A DNA stretch of 64,000 bases. Origin: Chromatiaceae bacterium (GTDB taxonomy: Bacteria > Pseudomonadota > Gammaproteobacteria > Chromatiales > Chromatiaceae). Shown here in pieces: positions 36,900 to 45,958 of the stretch; position 1 is the stretch's first letter, and each line of letters starts with the position of its first letter. The translations under genes were made by a program, and so were the position numbers. The notes beneath the pieces were generated by a model. That model saw nothing but the letters and a program-made list of their open reading frames with translations, was not told where the DNA came from and did no database searches. The DNA lies in the NCBI GenBank assembly GCA_024235175.1, contig JACKMX010000002.1, positions 959,501 to 1,023,500 of the forward strand. Direction: 5' to 3'.

Positions 36900-38471
36900 A
36901 TGAAGCCTCAAGAAATAAACGACCATGAACTTGTCATCTCACGAGATGACTTCGATGCAGTAATCTTCCATCTCGATGGTGTCGTCACCCACGCAAACAA
37001 GGTGCATGCCGCCGCCTGGAAGCAGACCTTCGATAGTTATCTGCTCAAGCGTAACCCCCAAATTGGTGAGGACCTCGCTCCCTTCCACATCGATCTCGAC
37101 TACCGCCGCTATTTGGATGGCAAGCCACGTGATACGGGGATAAAGCACTTCCTATCCTCCCGTCATATCAATCTGCCAAGAGAGAGCCCTGACGACCCGA
37201 CCTATACGAATACAATTCGCCGCCTGGGAAATCGCAAGGATTTGATATTTGAGGCAATCCTCCAGCAGGAAGGGATCGAGGCATATGGTTGCGCCATCGC
37301 ACTCATTCATCAGCTGCGTAAAGCGGGAATCAAGACCGGTGTGGTTTCGGCAAGCAGGCACTGCAAAATGGTGCTTGAACGAGGAGCAATCGAGGATCTG
37401 TTCGATGCCCAGGTCGATGGACTGGAGGCTGAGCTCCTGGAGCTGGACGGCAAACCGGACCCCTATGTTCTTCTGGAACTCGCACGCCGCCTGGGAATCG
37501 CCCCAGCACGAACAGTAGTAATCGAAGACAGTGTTATCGGAGTGACTGCCTGCAGACGTGGTCGATTTGGCCTGAATATAGGATTCGACAGCGGGGATCG
37601 CCGGGAGCTGATGCTGGAGCATGGCGCCGACCATGTGCTCGATGACCTGTGCAGCGTCCATGTCGAGGGAGCTGTTGATGACGAATTGCCCACCGACCTT
37701 GTCGATATGAGCCTGGTCACGAATCAACTCACGGGTAAACAGCCTGTATTGTTCATCGACTATGGAGGAACCCTGGCGCCTGCCACCCATCGGACCGAAG
37801 ATGTCCCGATATCAAAGAAGACACGCCGCACTCTGCGAAAAACCGCCCGCTTGATACCCCTGACCATTGTGAGTGGGCGTGATGTTGAGGATATATGCAT
37901 GCAGGTGGGGCTCCAGGAGCTTTACTATGCAGGCAGTCATGGTCTGGACATCCGGGGCCATCACATACATCTGGAGTTGCCGGAAGGCGACGAAGCACTG
38001 CAAGACCTGGACCATGCCATGGAGGCACTCGGACGGCTGCTTGTGAATTTACCGGGAGTGAGGATTGAACGAAAACGATTCGCCATCGTTGTGCATTTTA
38101 ATGATGAGGGTATGGATAATGCGGAACGGGCAGCCGCGGCGATGAGGCAGGTACAGACTCAATTTCCGCGACTCAAAATAACCGGTGGCAAGGAGGTTAT
38201 CGAATTGCTCCCTGACATTGATTGGGACAAGGCGAGAGCAATGAACTGGCTGTTGTCCGAACTTGGAATGGACGGTACCAACGTATTGCCTATCTACATC
38301 GGCGATGATGTGACCGATGAGGTTGCCTTTACCAAATTGCGGGATAGAGGCATTGGAATTCTGGTGGCTGATAAACCCCAGCCAAGCGCGGCAACTTACC
38401 GAGTTAACAACCCGGAAGAAGTCCTGGAGCTGTTGAAATTCTTGATAGCGTATATGGAAGACAGGAATTAA
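36900..38471 (+). CDS. Two-domain HAD protein: beta-PGM-like plus trehalose-phosphatase-like, with altered motif I in both
   Basis: A 523-residue protein from ATG 36900 (AAGGAAACCGGTAACG upstream). Residues 15-260 resemble beta-phosphoglucomutase-type HAD proteins (VVSASRHCKMVLERG, GKPDPYVLLELARRLG, VVIEDSVIGV), and residues 280-520 resemble trehalose-6-phosphate phosphatase OtsB (TIVSGRDVEDI, GKEVIELLPDIDWDKA, YIGDDVTDEVAF). HAD catalysis needs D-x-D in motif I. Here the first domain reads FHLDGVV (nucleophile Asp to His24) and the second FIDYGGTL (acid/base Asp to Gly289). Domain 2 keeps its nucleophile, so weak activity is possible; domain 1 should be inactive. No trehalose-phosphate synthase gene is nearby. 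Confidence 0.85.
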   Translation: MKPQEINDHELVISRDDFDAVIFHLDGVVTHANKVHAAAWKQTFDSYLLKRNPQIGEDLAPFHIDLDYRRYLDGKPRDTGIKHFLSSRHINLPRESPDDPTYTNTIRRLGNRKDLIFEAILQQEGIEAYGCAIALIHQLRKAGIKTGVVSASRHCKMVLERGAIEDLFDAQVDGLEAELLELDGKPDPYVLLELARRLGIAPARTVVIEDSVIGVTACRRGRFGLNIGFDSGDRRELMLEHGADHVLDDLCSVHVEGAVDDELPTDLVDMSLVTNQLTGKQPVLFIDYGGTLAPATHRTEDVPISKKTRRTLRKTARLIPLTIVSGRDVEDICMQVGLQELYYAGSHGLDIRGHHIHLELPEGDEALQDLDHAMEALGRLLVNLPGVRIERKRFAIVVHFNDEGMDNAERAAAAMRQVQTQFPRLKITGGKEVIELLPDIDWDKARAMNWLLSELGMDGTNVLPIYIGDDVTDEVAFTKLRDRGIGILVADKPQPSAATYRVNNPEEVLELLKFLIAYMEDRN

Positions 38472-38489
38472 GGGGGCATAAAATCAGCA

Positions 38490-38676
38490 GGGTCAGAATC
38501 GAATGGCACTTACTTAACCATAATCGTCGAGTAGTCGACTGGCCGACACAGGTCATTTCTTCCGGAAAACGCCGTAAATACGTCCATGTAGGCTCGACAG
38601 TGGCATCCCTGCCACTGACGTTTCCTCCAGAAACAACCGTATCGGCTTAAATAAGTGCCATTAGGGTCAGATTCGA
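38490..38676. repeat. Short inverted-repeat element (MITE-like), copy 1
   Basis: About 187 bp. Terminal inverted repeats AATGGCACTTACTTAA (38502-38517) and TTAAATAAGTGCCATT (38647-38662) match at 15 of 16. They are flanked by GGGTCAGAATCGA (38490) and GGGTCAGATTCGA (38664), near-identical direct repeats. The core contains a hairpin CAGTGGCA-TCCC-TGCCACTG (38598-38617). No coding capacity. A longer relative lies at 52742-53027 with the same core order. A non-autonomous element moved by an absent transposase is likely. Confidence 0.8.
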
Positions 38677-38812
38677 TTATTCTGACACCTTTCCAGAGAT
38701 GACTCTGTTTTTCTGCCTCCTCCACACGTTTTCACCACCGTCTGTCAACCACCGGTCAATTCGTTTTGGAAATCCCTTTTTTCATATACTCATGTATCTT
38801 TGCCCCGGGAAT

Positions 38813-39229
38813 ATGGATGACCTGATTGAAAAATTGATAACACGCCTGGAATCCGCCCACGCAGGCGGCCCCATATTGACCAGGGAAATCCTGATGACGC
38901 TCGGATGGCGGTGGGAGTGTATCGGGTGCCCTGGCGGCGGTTTATGGAGAGATGCCCGGCAATCATTTCACAGTGGCCCCCTCCCTCCCGTATCAGAGCG
39001 GGTGGAGTCCGCGCGGGAACTGATTTCGAACGATATTTTCATTACCGCTCATGAGGAGGCACAAGCTTTCTGGGTGGTGCGGTGTTATGCCCACCCGTTG
39101 AACCATGTCTCGGATTACCAGGATCCATGCTTAACCGCCCGTGCCCGCACGCTGCCTCTTGCGCTCTGCTCCGCAGCGGTCAGGTTAAGTTCAGATCAAT
39201 CTTTGCAAGATAAGCTTGGGGAGAGCTGA
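38813..39229 (+). CDS. Small protein resembling phage ABA-sandwich proteins
   Basis: 138 residues from ATG 38813 (a longer frame to 38699 is possible). Contains LESAHAGGPILTREILMTLG, WECIGCPGGGLW, PPVSERVESARELI, FWVVRCYAHPLN and TARARTLPLALCSAAVRLSS. The run 'two-strand segment, then AR..PLALC.AAVR' resembles small ABA-sandwich proteins common in phages and prophages. That likeness is from pattern only. No other phage gene is near; it follows copy 1 of the inverted-repeat element, which fits insertion at a mobile site. Confidence 0.55.
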   Translation: MDDLIEKLITRLESAHAGGPILTREILMTLGWRWECIGCPGGGLWRDARQSFHSGPLPPVSERVESARELISNDIFITAHEEAQAFWVVRCYAHPLNHVSDYQDPCLTARARTLPLALCSAAVRLSSDQSLQDKLGES

Positions 39230-39598
39230 CAAATTTCCGGAACGCCGGCTGCGGAACAGAGTTTTGACCACAGCCTGGTTTTCGGGGCAGAGCAAATTCC
39301 GTCAGGCTGCCACGAAGCTTCAGGAAGCCTGAATATCCGCATCCACTGCCAAATCCCATTGTGCATAAAGCCGGGCACGAAACAGGGGCAGGCCAGAATG
39401 GCGTTGAGTTTGCACCTGGTTTGCCCGCAGCTGCATTCTGACACGAAAATCTTTGTCGCTCCCAAGCGCACCCTCTCTGCATTTATCCAGCCAGAGACAG
39501 GGTCCCGGAATATCCCCCGCCACCTTTATCATGAAAAATCCTCAAATCGGTACTAAGCTTTTAATTATTGGCCAAATGGATTCTGTTGAGGTTGTATT
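39230..39598. other. 369-bp intergenic region upstream of the dehydrogenase operon
   Basis: Holds the promoter for the E1-alpha gene. Minus-strand ORFs at 39180-39482 and 39196-39471 overlap the preceding gene and have Cys/Gly-rich composition without a ribosome site; rejected. AT-rich from about 39530 to 39598, the likely promoter zone. TTGAGG lies 8 bp before the GTG start. Confidence 0.35.
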
Positions 39599-40717
39599 GT
39601 GACGTGCAATATTACTGAAAACAAAACAGCTCCAGATCCTGCCCGGCATGTTGCTGCGCGCTTCGATATTCCCAGCTACCGGTACCTCGATTCAGACGGC
39701 AGGGCTTTGGCTCCTCTCCCGGCGTTCGCCGGTGATTATGATCACATACGCAAGCTCTACCGCATGATGCTGCTGGTTCGCAGTTTCGATCAGAGAGCGA
39801 TTGCTCTGCAGCGCACCGGACAATTGGGTACTTACGCCTCCTGTCTTGGCCAGGAGGCAATCGGCACCGCCCTTGGCGATGCCATGGCAGCAGAGGATGT
39901 ACTGCTGCCCTCCTATCGTGAAACCCCCGCACTGTTGATGCGGGGCGTTGCCATGCACGAACTGCTGTTGTACTGGGGCGGTGATGAGCGGGGCATGGCT
40001 TACGGCAAGGTCCCGCATGATTTTCCAATCTGTATTCCAATTGCCACCCAGGCCCCACATGCGGTTGGTGTGGCGAGCGCCTTTAAATTGCGCGGGGAGC
40101 AGCGGGTCGCGGTCTCTGTTTTCGGTGACGGCGCCTCGTCGAAAGGAGACTTTTACGAAGCACTGAATCTCGCCGGAATATGGCGTCTCCCGGTGCTGTT
40201 CATCATCGTCAATAACCAGTGGGCGATCTCTGTGCCGCGGGATGCTCAGAGCGGTGCCGAAACTCTGGCGCAAAAGGCGATTGCCGGAGGCCTGGGTTGC
40301 GAACAGGTCGATGGCAATGATCTTATCGCCATGCGCGAGCGCATTGCTTCTGCATTGGCTCATGCACGAGCCGGTGAACCCTGGTTGATTGAGGCCAAAA
40401 CCTACCGGCTGTGCGACCACACCACCGCAGACGACGCCTCCCGTTACCGGGATAAAGTTGAATTGGAGCGTCACCGTGCACTGGAGCCGGTTGTTCGAAT
40501 CCGCCGTTATCTGGAACAGGCAGGGCAATGGGATCAGCGGCAAGAGGATGAACTGAAAACAAGCAACGATACCGAAGTGGAGAATGCGGTAAATACCTAT
40601 CTGGCAGCCCCGCCACCATCGGCGCAGGCGATGTTCGACCATCTCTATGCCGTGCTGCCGGAATCTCTCCACTGGCAGCTTGTTCAGGCCACAGAACAGG
40701 GGCATGGCTGTGGCTGA
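39599..40717 (+). CDS. pdhA: 2-oxo-acid dehydrogenase E1 component, alpha subunit (pyruvate dehydrogenase-like)
   Basis: Thiamine-diphosphate-dependent decarboxylation of a 2-oxo acid with transfer to the E2 lipoyl arm. 372 residues from GTG 39599. Thiamine-diphosphate motif: GDGASSKGDFYEALNLAG followed about 14 residues later by NNQWAIS. YGKVPHDF and the HTTADDASRY segment are conserved in the heterotetrameric E1 family. Closest in style to pyruvate or branched-chain dehydrogenase E1-alpha. Overlaps the E1-beta gene by 14 bp. Confidence 0.9.
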   Translation: MTCNITENKTAPDPARHVAARFDIPSYRYLDSDGRALAPLPAFAGDYDHIRKLYRMMLLVRSFDQRAIALQRTGQLGTYASCLGQEAIGTALGDAMAAEDVLLPSYRETPALLMRGVAMHELLLYWGGDERGMAYGKVPHDFPICIPIATQAPHAVGVASAFKLRGEQRVAVSVFGDGASSKGDFYEALNLAGIWRLPVLFIIVNNQWAISVPRDAQSGAETLAQKAIAGGLGCEQVDGNDLIAMRERIASALAHARAGEPWLIEAKTYRLCDHTTADDASRYRDKVELERHRALEPVVRIRRYLEQAGQWDQRQEDELKTSNDTEVENAVNTYLAAPPPSAQAMFDHLYAVLPESLHWQLVQATEQGHGCG

Positions 40718-41690
40718 GATAACCCTGGTGGAGGCGGTCAATCAGGCACTCGCTTATGAGCTGGAGGCGGACAAAGATGTAGTCGTTTTTGGTGAGGACG
40801 TTGGTGTCAATGGTGGTGTATTTCGCGCGACCGAAGGACTGCAAAAACGCTTTGGCAGGCAGCGCGTAATGGATACACCGCTGGCAGAAGGTTTGATTGC
40901 GGGCATGGCCATAGGTATGGCCGCCCAAGGCATGCATCCTGTGGCGGAAATTCAGTTTATGGGTTTTATCTATCCGACCATAGATCAGCTGCTTAACCAC
41001 GCTGCCCGGTTGCGCAACCGCACCCGCGGGCGGCTGAGCTGTCCAATGGTGCTGCGCGCTCCCTACGGTGGCGGTATTCGGGCGCCGGAACATCACTCTG
41101 AGAGCACCGAGGCCCTATTTGCCCATATTCCCGGACTGCGGGTGGTTATTCCCTCTTCACCAGCCCGCGCCTACGGCCTGTTACTGGCAGCCATCCGCGA
41201 TCCCGATCCGGTGGTTTTCCTCGAACCCAAGCGCATCTACCGTCTGGTCAGACAGGAGGTGCCCGATGACGGTCAGGCGCTGCCCCTGGACGTCTGCTAT
41301 GTATTGCGCCAAGGGAGCGACGTCACTTTGGTTAGCTGGGGGGCCATGCTTCATGAAACACTGCAGGCTGCCGGGCAGCTGGCAGATGAGGGCATCAGCG
41401 CCGAGGTCATAGACGTGGCCACACTGAAACCCCTGGATATGGCCACTATCGCTGAATCGGTCACCCGTACCGGGCGCTGCATCATTGTGCATGAAGCCGC
41501 GCGCAGTGGCGGTATCGGCGCGGAAATTGCCGCCTATCTTGCGGAGCACTGCCTGCTTGATCTGCTCGCGCCTGTGCGCAGAGTGACGGGCTACGATACC
41601 ATCATGCCCCTGCTGCGCAATGAACAGCGCTATCTGCCCGATGTGGCGCGCATCCTGGCGAGCGTCAGAAGGACGCTGGAGTTCTCATGA
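40704..41690 (+). CDS. pdhB: 2-oxo-acid dehydrogenase E1 component, beta subunit
   Basis: 328 residues from ATG 40704, inside the last codons of E1-alpha. Hallmarks: VVFGEDVGVNGGVFRATEGL, PLAEGLIAGMAIGMAAQGM, EIQFMGFIYPTIDQLLNHAA and the C-terminal DVATLKPLDMATI. Forms an alpha2-beta2 tetramer with the preceding product. The stop overlaps the E2 start by 4 bp (ATGA). Confidence 0.93.
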   Translation: MAVAEITLVEAVNQALAYELEADKDVVVFGEDVGVNGGVFRATEGLQKRFGRQRVMDTPLAEGLIAGMAIGMAAQGMHPVAEIQFMGFIYPTIDQLLNHAARLRNRTRGRLSCPMVLRAPYGGGIRAPEHHSESTEALFAHIPGLRVVIPSSPARAYGLLLAAIRDPDPVVFLEPKRIYRLVRQEVPDDGQALPLDVCYVLRQGSDVTLVSWGAMLHETLQAAGQLADEGISAEVIDVATLKPLDMATIAESVTRTGRCIIVHEAARSGGIGAEIAAYLAEHCLLDLLAPVRRVTGYDTIMPLLRNEQRYLPDVARILASVRRTLEFS

Positions 41691-42811
41691 AGGTATTTAC
41701 ACTGCCGGATCTGGGTGAAGGGCTGGCCGAAGCCGAAGTGCGGGAATGGTATGTGACCGAAGGGGACCAGGTCAGGACCGGTCAGCTGCTGGTCGCGGTG
41801 GAAACCGCCAAAGCCATCGTGGAAATCCCTGCGCCCTGGGACGGCACAATTGAGAAACTACTTGCCAATACCGATGACATCATCGCCGTCGGTCGTCCAC
41901 TGGTCAGTTATCGGGAAGAGGGGACAACTTCAAGAAAAGCAGAAACCAGCGCCGACAGCGGAACGGTGGTGGGCGAAGTCAAACGCAGCGACAGGATAAT
42001 CAGAGAGGCGCCGCTGGAGGAGGTGAAGGCTGGGGTTGGGTTTAAGGCCACCCCTGCCGTACGTGCTCTCGCGCACAAATTGAAGATCGATCTGGCGATG
42101 GTAACCCCCAGCGGCCCCGATGGTTTGATCACCGGTGCAGACGTGGAGCGGGTGGCAGGAATTCTCGCTCAGGCAGGGCCGCAGGAGATACTGCGCGGTC
42201 CGCGTCGTGCGATGGCGCGCACCATGGCACAGGCCCATGCCGATGTTGCCGATGTCACGGTAATGGAGGATGCCGATATCGGCGATTGGCCGGCAGGGAC
42301 CGACATCAGCATCAGGTTGATCAGGGCAATAGTTGCCGGATGCCATGCTGAACCAGCTCTCAACGCCTGGTACGACGCCCACGCCATGGGCAGGAGGGTA
42401 CTTGAAAAAATTGATCTGGGTATTGCCGTGGACACCCCGGATGGTCTGTTTGTCCCGGTATTACGGGATGTGGCCAATCGCTCTATCGATGAACTGCGCC
42501 GTGGGGTTGAGCGGCTCAAGGCCGATGTCCGTGCCCGCAAGATCCCCATGGAAGAGCTGCGCGGCTATACCATTACCCTCTCCAACTACGGAGCAATCGG
42601 TGGTCGTTATTCGGATCCAATAGTGGTTCCCCCCACCGTGGCAATTCTTGGTGCCGGGCGCATCCGCGACCAGGTCGTCGCCAGACAGGGCCAGGCAGCA
42701 GTGCGCCGGGTGGTGCCGCTCTCCCTGACCTTCGATCACCGTGTTGTCACCGGCGGTGAGGCAACCCGTTTTCTAATGGCGGTTATTGCCGATTTGAGCA
42801 ACGGGAACTGA
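41687..42811 (+). CDS. pdhC: Dihydrolipoyl acyltransferase E2
   Basis: 374 residues. One lipoyl domain (about 1-77) with lipoyl-lysine in VAVETAKAIVEI (Lys42), a linker, an E1/E3-binding domain (KATPAVRALAHKLKIDLAMV, about 121-160), and the catalytic core (about 165-374). The catalytic stretch reads SLTFDHRVVTGGEATRFL: the active-site histidine is kept but the usual Asp of DHRxxDG is Thr, a variant I believe occurs in other gammaproteobacterial E2 proteins. No E3 (dihydrolipoamide dehydrogenase) gene follows, so E3 must come from elsewhere. Confidence 0.92.
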   Translation: MKVFTLPDLGEGLAEAEVREWYVTEGDQVRTGQLLVAVETAKAIVEIPAPWDGTIEKLLANTDDIIAVGRPLVSYREEGTTSRKAETSADSGTVVGEVKRSDRIIREAPLEEVKAGVGFKATPAVRALAHKLKIDLAMVTPSGPDGLITGADVERVAGILAQAGPQEILRGPRRAMARTMAQAHADVADVTVMEDADIGDWPAGTDISIRLIRAIVAGCHAEPALNAWYDAHAMGRRVLEKIDLGIAVDTPDGLFVPVLRDVANRSIDELRRGVERLKADVRARKIPMEELRGYTITLSNYGAIGGRYSDPIVVPPTVAILGAGRIRDQVVARQGQAAVRRVVPLSLTFDHRVVTGGEATRFLMAVIADLSNGN

Positions 42812-42948
42812 CTCGTATGTTTCAACGAGCAATCCCTGGCTGATGGCACTCCCCGACATTCACGATAGCGGACAGATGAACCGCCGCATAGGTTGTTAAA
42901 AACTGGCGTATATCTCCCTATCACCCATATCCGGTGGCTAAAAAAATA

Positions 42949-42986
42949 ACGGAGGGAAAAAAGAAGTTTCCCTCCGTCACTTTTTC
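42949..42986. terminator. Bidirectional rho-independent terminator
   Basis: ACGGAGGGAAA (42949-42959) pairs perfectly with TTTCCCTCCGT (42967-42977), an 11-bp stem with a 7-nt loop. On the plus strand it is followed by CACTTTTT; on the minus strand by TATTTTTTT. It lies between the convergent E2 gene and the binding-protein gene and can serve both. Confidence 0.88.
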
Positions 42987-43008
42987 AAGCCGTTTTCAAT
43001 CAGGGGTT

Positions 43009-43977
43009 TTACCGCATAACGGTAGTGGCCGTTTCGATTAGATCAAATGGAACATCGACACCGATGGCCTCGGCCATCTTCAGGTTGATCACCACCTCAC
43101 CCTCTTTGTTGCGGGTGATCGGGATATCGGCAGGTGAGGTGCCGCCGAGAATCTTCAACGCCGTATTGGCAGACCAGGATCCCTGCTCCTGCGGAACTTT
43201 CAGGTAGCCGATCAATGCATAAGGCATGGGCTCGACCTGCACCGCCCCACTGGGAATCTTCGCCTGAGACAATGCATGGGCCGTGGCTGCTGCTTCATCA
43301 AAGTCGCTAATGCCGATGACGTTGCCCAGCAGCAGTATATCGACCTTACCCTGCATTTCGGTGTATTTCGCCTTCCAGTCGGCGAAGTCCCTGGCATATT
43401 CCGCTGTCAGATCGATGCCGAGTTTATCCTTGTAGTTCGCGGCATCTTTCTTCGACGAAAGGGTATCGTCGGCCAACAGACCAACCCGACCGCCCTTGGC
43501 GAACTGCTGCAGCAGCTCCGTGAGCTCCTTGGCACCGGCGACTTCCACCATGCCGGTGACGTTCTTGTATGGAAAGCCATAACCGCTGGCATCCCAGTTC
43601 ACGCCGCAGAACACAAATGGCAGGTCGGCGTTCTTGTAGTTCGGCTGGATCAGGTACTTCGAGGCGTTATCGTCGGCCGCAATCACGACATCCGGTTTGA
43701 AAGATTCGATCACGCTCTTGGCCTTGGCGGCGGCCTCTACCATGAACGCCTCATCCTTGTTGCGCTTGGTATCCATACGGATAATCTTCAGTTCCGTACC
43801 ACTGCCATTTAGTGCCTGCTGAACACCGGTAGTGATGCCATCGCTCCAGGGGTAACCTTCATGGTACGAGTCGATGAAGAGTATCTTTTTGCCATCAAAG
43901 TCGCCGGCGAATGCGCTGCCGCCGGCCAGTATCGCAGAGAAGGTGAGGGTTTTAATCAATTGCTTGGTATATGACAT
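43009..43977 (-). CDS. ABC_sub_bind-type periplasmic binding protein
   Basis: A 322-residue exported protein; signal peptide 1-24 (LTFSAILAGGSAFAG). KKILFIDSYHEGYPWSDGIT, KPDVVIAADDNASKYLI, DLPFVFCGVNWDASGYG and RVGLLADDTLSSKKDA follow a periplasmic-binding fold of the ABC_sub_bind type. The MCP gene lies 64 bp upstream on the same strand, so this protein may present a ligand to that chemoreceptor rather than serve a transporter; no permease or ATPase is adjacent. ATG 43977. Terminates at a strong hairpin. Confidence 0.85.
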   Translation of the reverse strand: MSYTKQLIKTLTFSAILAGGSAFAGDFDGKKILFIDSYHEGYPWSDGITTGVQQALNGSGTELKIIRMDTKRNKDEAFMVEAAAKAKSVIESFKPDVVIAADDNASKYLIQPNYKNADLPFVFCGVNWDASGYGFPYKNVTGMVEVAGAKELTELLQQFAKGGRVGLLADDTLSSKKDAANYKDKLGIDLTAEYARDFADWKAKYTEMQGKVDILLLGNVIGISDFDEAAATAHALSQAKIPSGAVQVEPMPYALIGYLKVPQEQGSWSANTALKILGGTSPADIPITRNKEGEVVINLKMAEAIGVDVPFDLIETATTVMR

Positions 43978-44041
43978 CTACTGTTTTCTCCTATGGTTAT
44001 TGGGTAGGCCGGTAGGTACGGCTTGGTTGACTGTTGAACGA

Positions 44042-45958
44042 TCAAACGCGGAAAAGCGAGACGACCCGGTTCAGGTTGATGCTGGAGCGGTTCAGATCCT
44101 GGCTTGACTGAGAGGTTTTCTGCGATGCCGCAGCGGTCTCTTCGGTGACTTCGTGGATGTTGTTGATGTTCCGGGTGATCTCGCTGGTAACCAGCGATTG
44201 CTCTTCGGCGGCACTGGCGATCTGCAGATTCATATCTGTGATACTGCGTACAGAGTGGGTGATTGCGTTGAGCGCTTCACCTGCCTCCTGTGCCTGCCTG
44301 ACCGTTGTCTGAGCCTGTTTGTGACTCATTTCAATACTGGTTGAGGCTTCACCTGCGCGGCTCTGCAGCGCATCGATCATCTGCTCGATCTCCCGCGTGG
44401 AACTCTGTGTGCGCTGTGCGAGTGTGCGCACCTCATCGGCGACCACGGCGAAGCCGCGTCCCATCTCACCGGCACGGGCCGCCTCGATCGCGGCATTGAG
44501 GGCCAACAGGTTGGTCTGCTCGGCGATACCTTTGATCACATCGAGCACGGTACCGATATTCTGGCTTTCGGTGCGCAATGTCTGGATCACACCGGCGGAG
44601 TTCTCCACCTGGCCCGCCAACCCGGTGATGGCTCTGATTGTCCTTTCCACCACCTCGCGGCCATTGGAGGCTTCACGATCCGCGGTTTCGGCAAAACTTG
44701 CCGCTTCCGCTGCATTGCCGGCCACCGACTGTGCAGTGGAGGACATTTCGGTCACTGCACTGGCCACCATCTCGATTTCGCCACGCTGCCGGCTCAGACT
44801 GATGTTGGTCTCATCGGTAATAGTGGCCAGTCCCTTGGAAGCGCTGGTCACTTCGCCCGTGGAGTCCTTTACCTGCTTCAACGCCGACTGCAGCTTTTCG
44901 ACGAACATGTTGAAGAAGCGGCCCAGCTCTCCGATCTCGTCGTTTGATTTGACAACCAGTCGCCGGGTCAGGTCACCTTCACCCTCGGATAGATCCTTCA
45001 GGCCGTCCACTGTTTCACGTACCGGCTGCAGTATCGCGCGTACCGATAGGAGTACGCCGCTCCCGATCAACAGCGCCACCAACAGCGTGGTGACCAGCGA
45101 AACCATCAGCGCATTATGGGCGGATGCGAGTACCTCCTCTTCGTGTGCGGAGACCAGTATCGTCCAGGGCAATCCATCGACGGTTCTGTGAACTGCAAGG
45201 TGGACATCGCCCTGTTCTTCGAATGTCAGGGCGCCTCTGGTGTTACCCGCAATCAGCTTGAGAACACCCATTGTCTCCAGGTTGTGGCTGAATGCTTCCC
45301 CCGCCTCGGTACCCAGGAACACGGCACCATCCAGACTGGCGAGCTGCACCTCTCCCGTCTCTCCGGTTTTCAATGGCATCACAAAGTCTTTGCCGAATGC
45401 GTCCAGATCGACAACAGCGGTCAGCACACCGACAACCTGGTCTCCCTTTTTGATCGGGGCATGCAGGATCGAGACAGGTTCTCCGGAGAGTGGATCCGGG
45501 ATGGCGTGTGCGCTGCCTGCCTCACCCATGCCCGCAGCCTGGAAGAGTGGATCGCCGGAGAGTTTGTAACCCGCTGCATCCCCTGTTTCGAATGATGACG
45601 CCACGGTGCTTCCCTGCAGATCGCTGACCAGTAACGCCCTGTACATCGGGTAGCTCTGTTTCGCGTCCTGCAGACGTTTGGTTGCCGCCTTGCTGGCTGT
45701 TTTACCCAGGAAGCCACCCTCGAGCGCTTTCTGGTAGACGTTGGTTCCCGACCACCCCTGCACTTCCAACGTACGGCTCTCCATCCAGAGCCTGGCGTTG
45801 CGGGCCAGTGTATCGGCTGTTTGGTACTGCTGCTGCTGCACCGACGCCTCAATTGCCGTTGTGGATTTATGGTAGCCAATGGCGGCGGTGACTCCCAGGC
45901 CCAGGATCGCCAGCGTGACGGCCGGAACGGTTATTTTAGTAAGCAACCCGATTTTCAT
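44042..45958 (-). CDS. Methyl-accepting chemotaxis protein with dCache sensor
   Basis: A 638-residue receptor from ATG 45958. TM1 (ITVPAVTLAILGLGVTAAIG), a periplasmic dCache-type sensor domain (including LLVSDLQGSTVASSFETGD and GVLTAVVDLDAFGKDFV), TM2 (ALMVSLVTTLLVALLIGSGV), HAMP, and the cytoplasmic signalling coiled coil with the strictly conserved hairpin tip IKGIAEQTNLLALNAAIEAA then RAGEMGRGFAVVADEVR. Methylation helices surround it. Governs chemotaxis via CheA/CheW. No CheR pentapeptide at the end. Co-oriented with the binding-protein gene. Confidence 0.95.
   Translation of the reverse strand: MKIGLLTKITVPAVTLAILGLGVTAAIGYHKSTTAIEASVQQQQYQTADTLARNARLWMESRTLEVQGWSGTNVYQKALEGGFLGKTASKAATKRLQDAKQSYPMYRALLVSDLQGSTVASSFETGDAAGYKLSGDPLFQAAGMGEAGSAHAIPDPLSGEPVSILHAPIKKGDQVVGVLTAVVDLDAFGKDFVMPLKTGETGEVQLASLDGAVFLGTEAGEAFSHNLETMGVLKLIAGNTRGALTFEEQGDVHLAVHRTVDGLPWTILVSAHEEEVLASAHNALMVSLVTTLLVALLIGSGVLLSVRAILQPVRETVDGLKDLSEGEGDLTRRLVVKSNDEIGELGRFFNMFVEKLQSALKQVKDSTGEVTSASKGLATITDETNISLSRQRGEIEMVASAVTEMSSTAQSVAGNAAEAASFAETADREASNGREVVERTIRAITGLAGQVENSAGVIQTLRTESQNIGTVLDVIKGIAEQTNLLALNAAIEAARAGEMGRGFAVVADEVRTLAQRTQSSTREIEQMIDALQSRAGEASTSIEMSHKQAQTTVRQAQEAGEALNAITHSVRSITDMNLQIASAAEEQSLVTSEITRNINNIHEVTEETAAASQKTSQSSQDLNRSSINLNRVVSLFRV

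Noticed and set aside
39180..39482. Minus-strand ORF of 100 codons before the dehydrogenase operon
   Set aside because: Overlaps the preceding gene, Cys/Gly/Pro-rich, no ribosome site, no family likeness.
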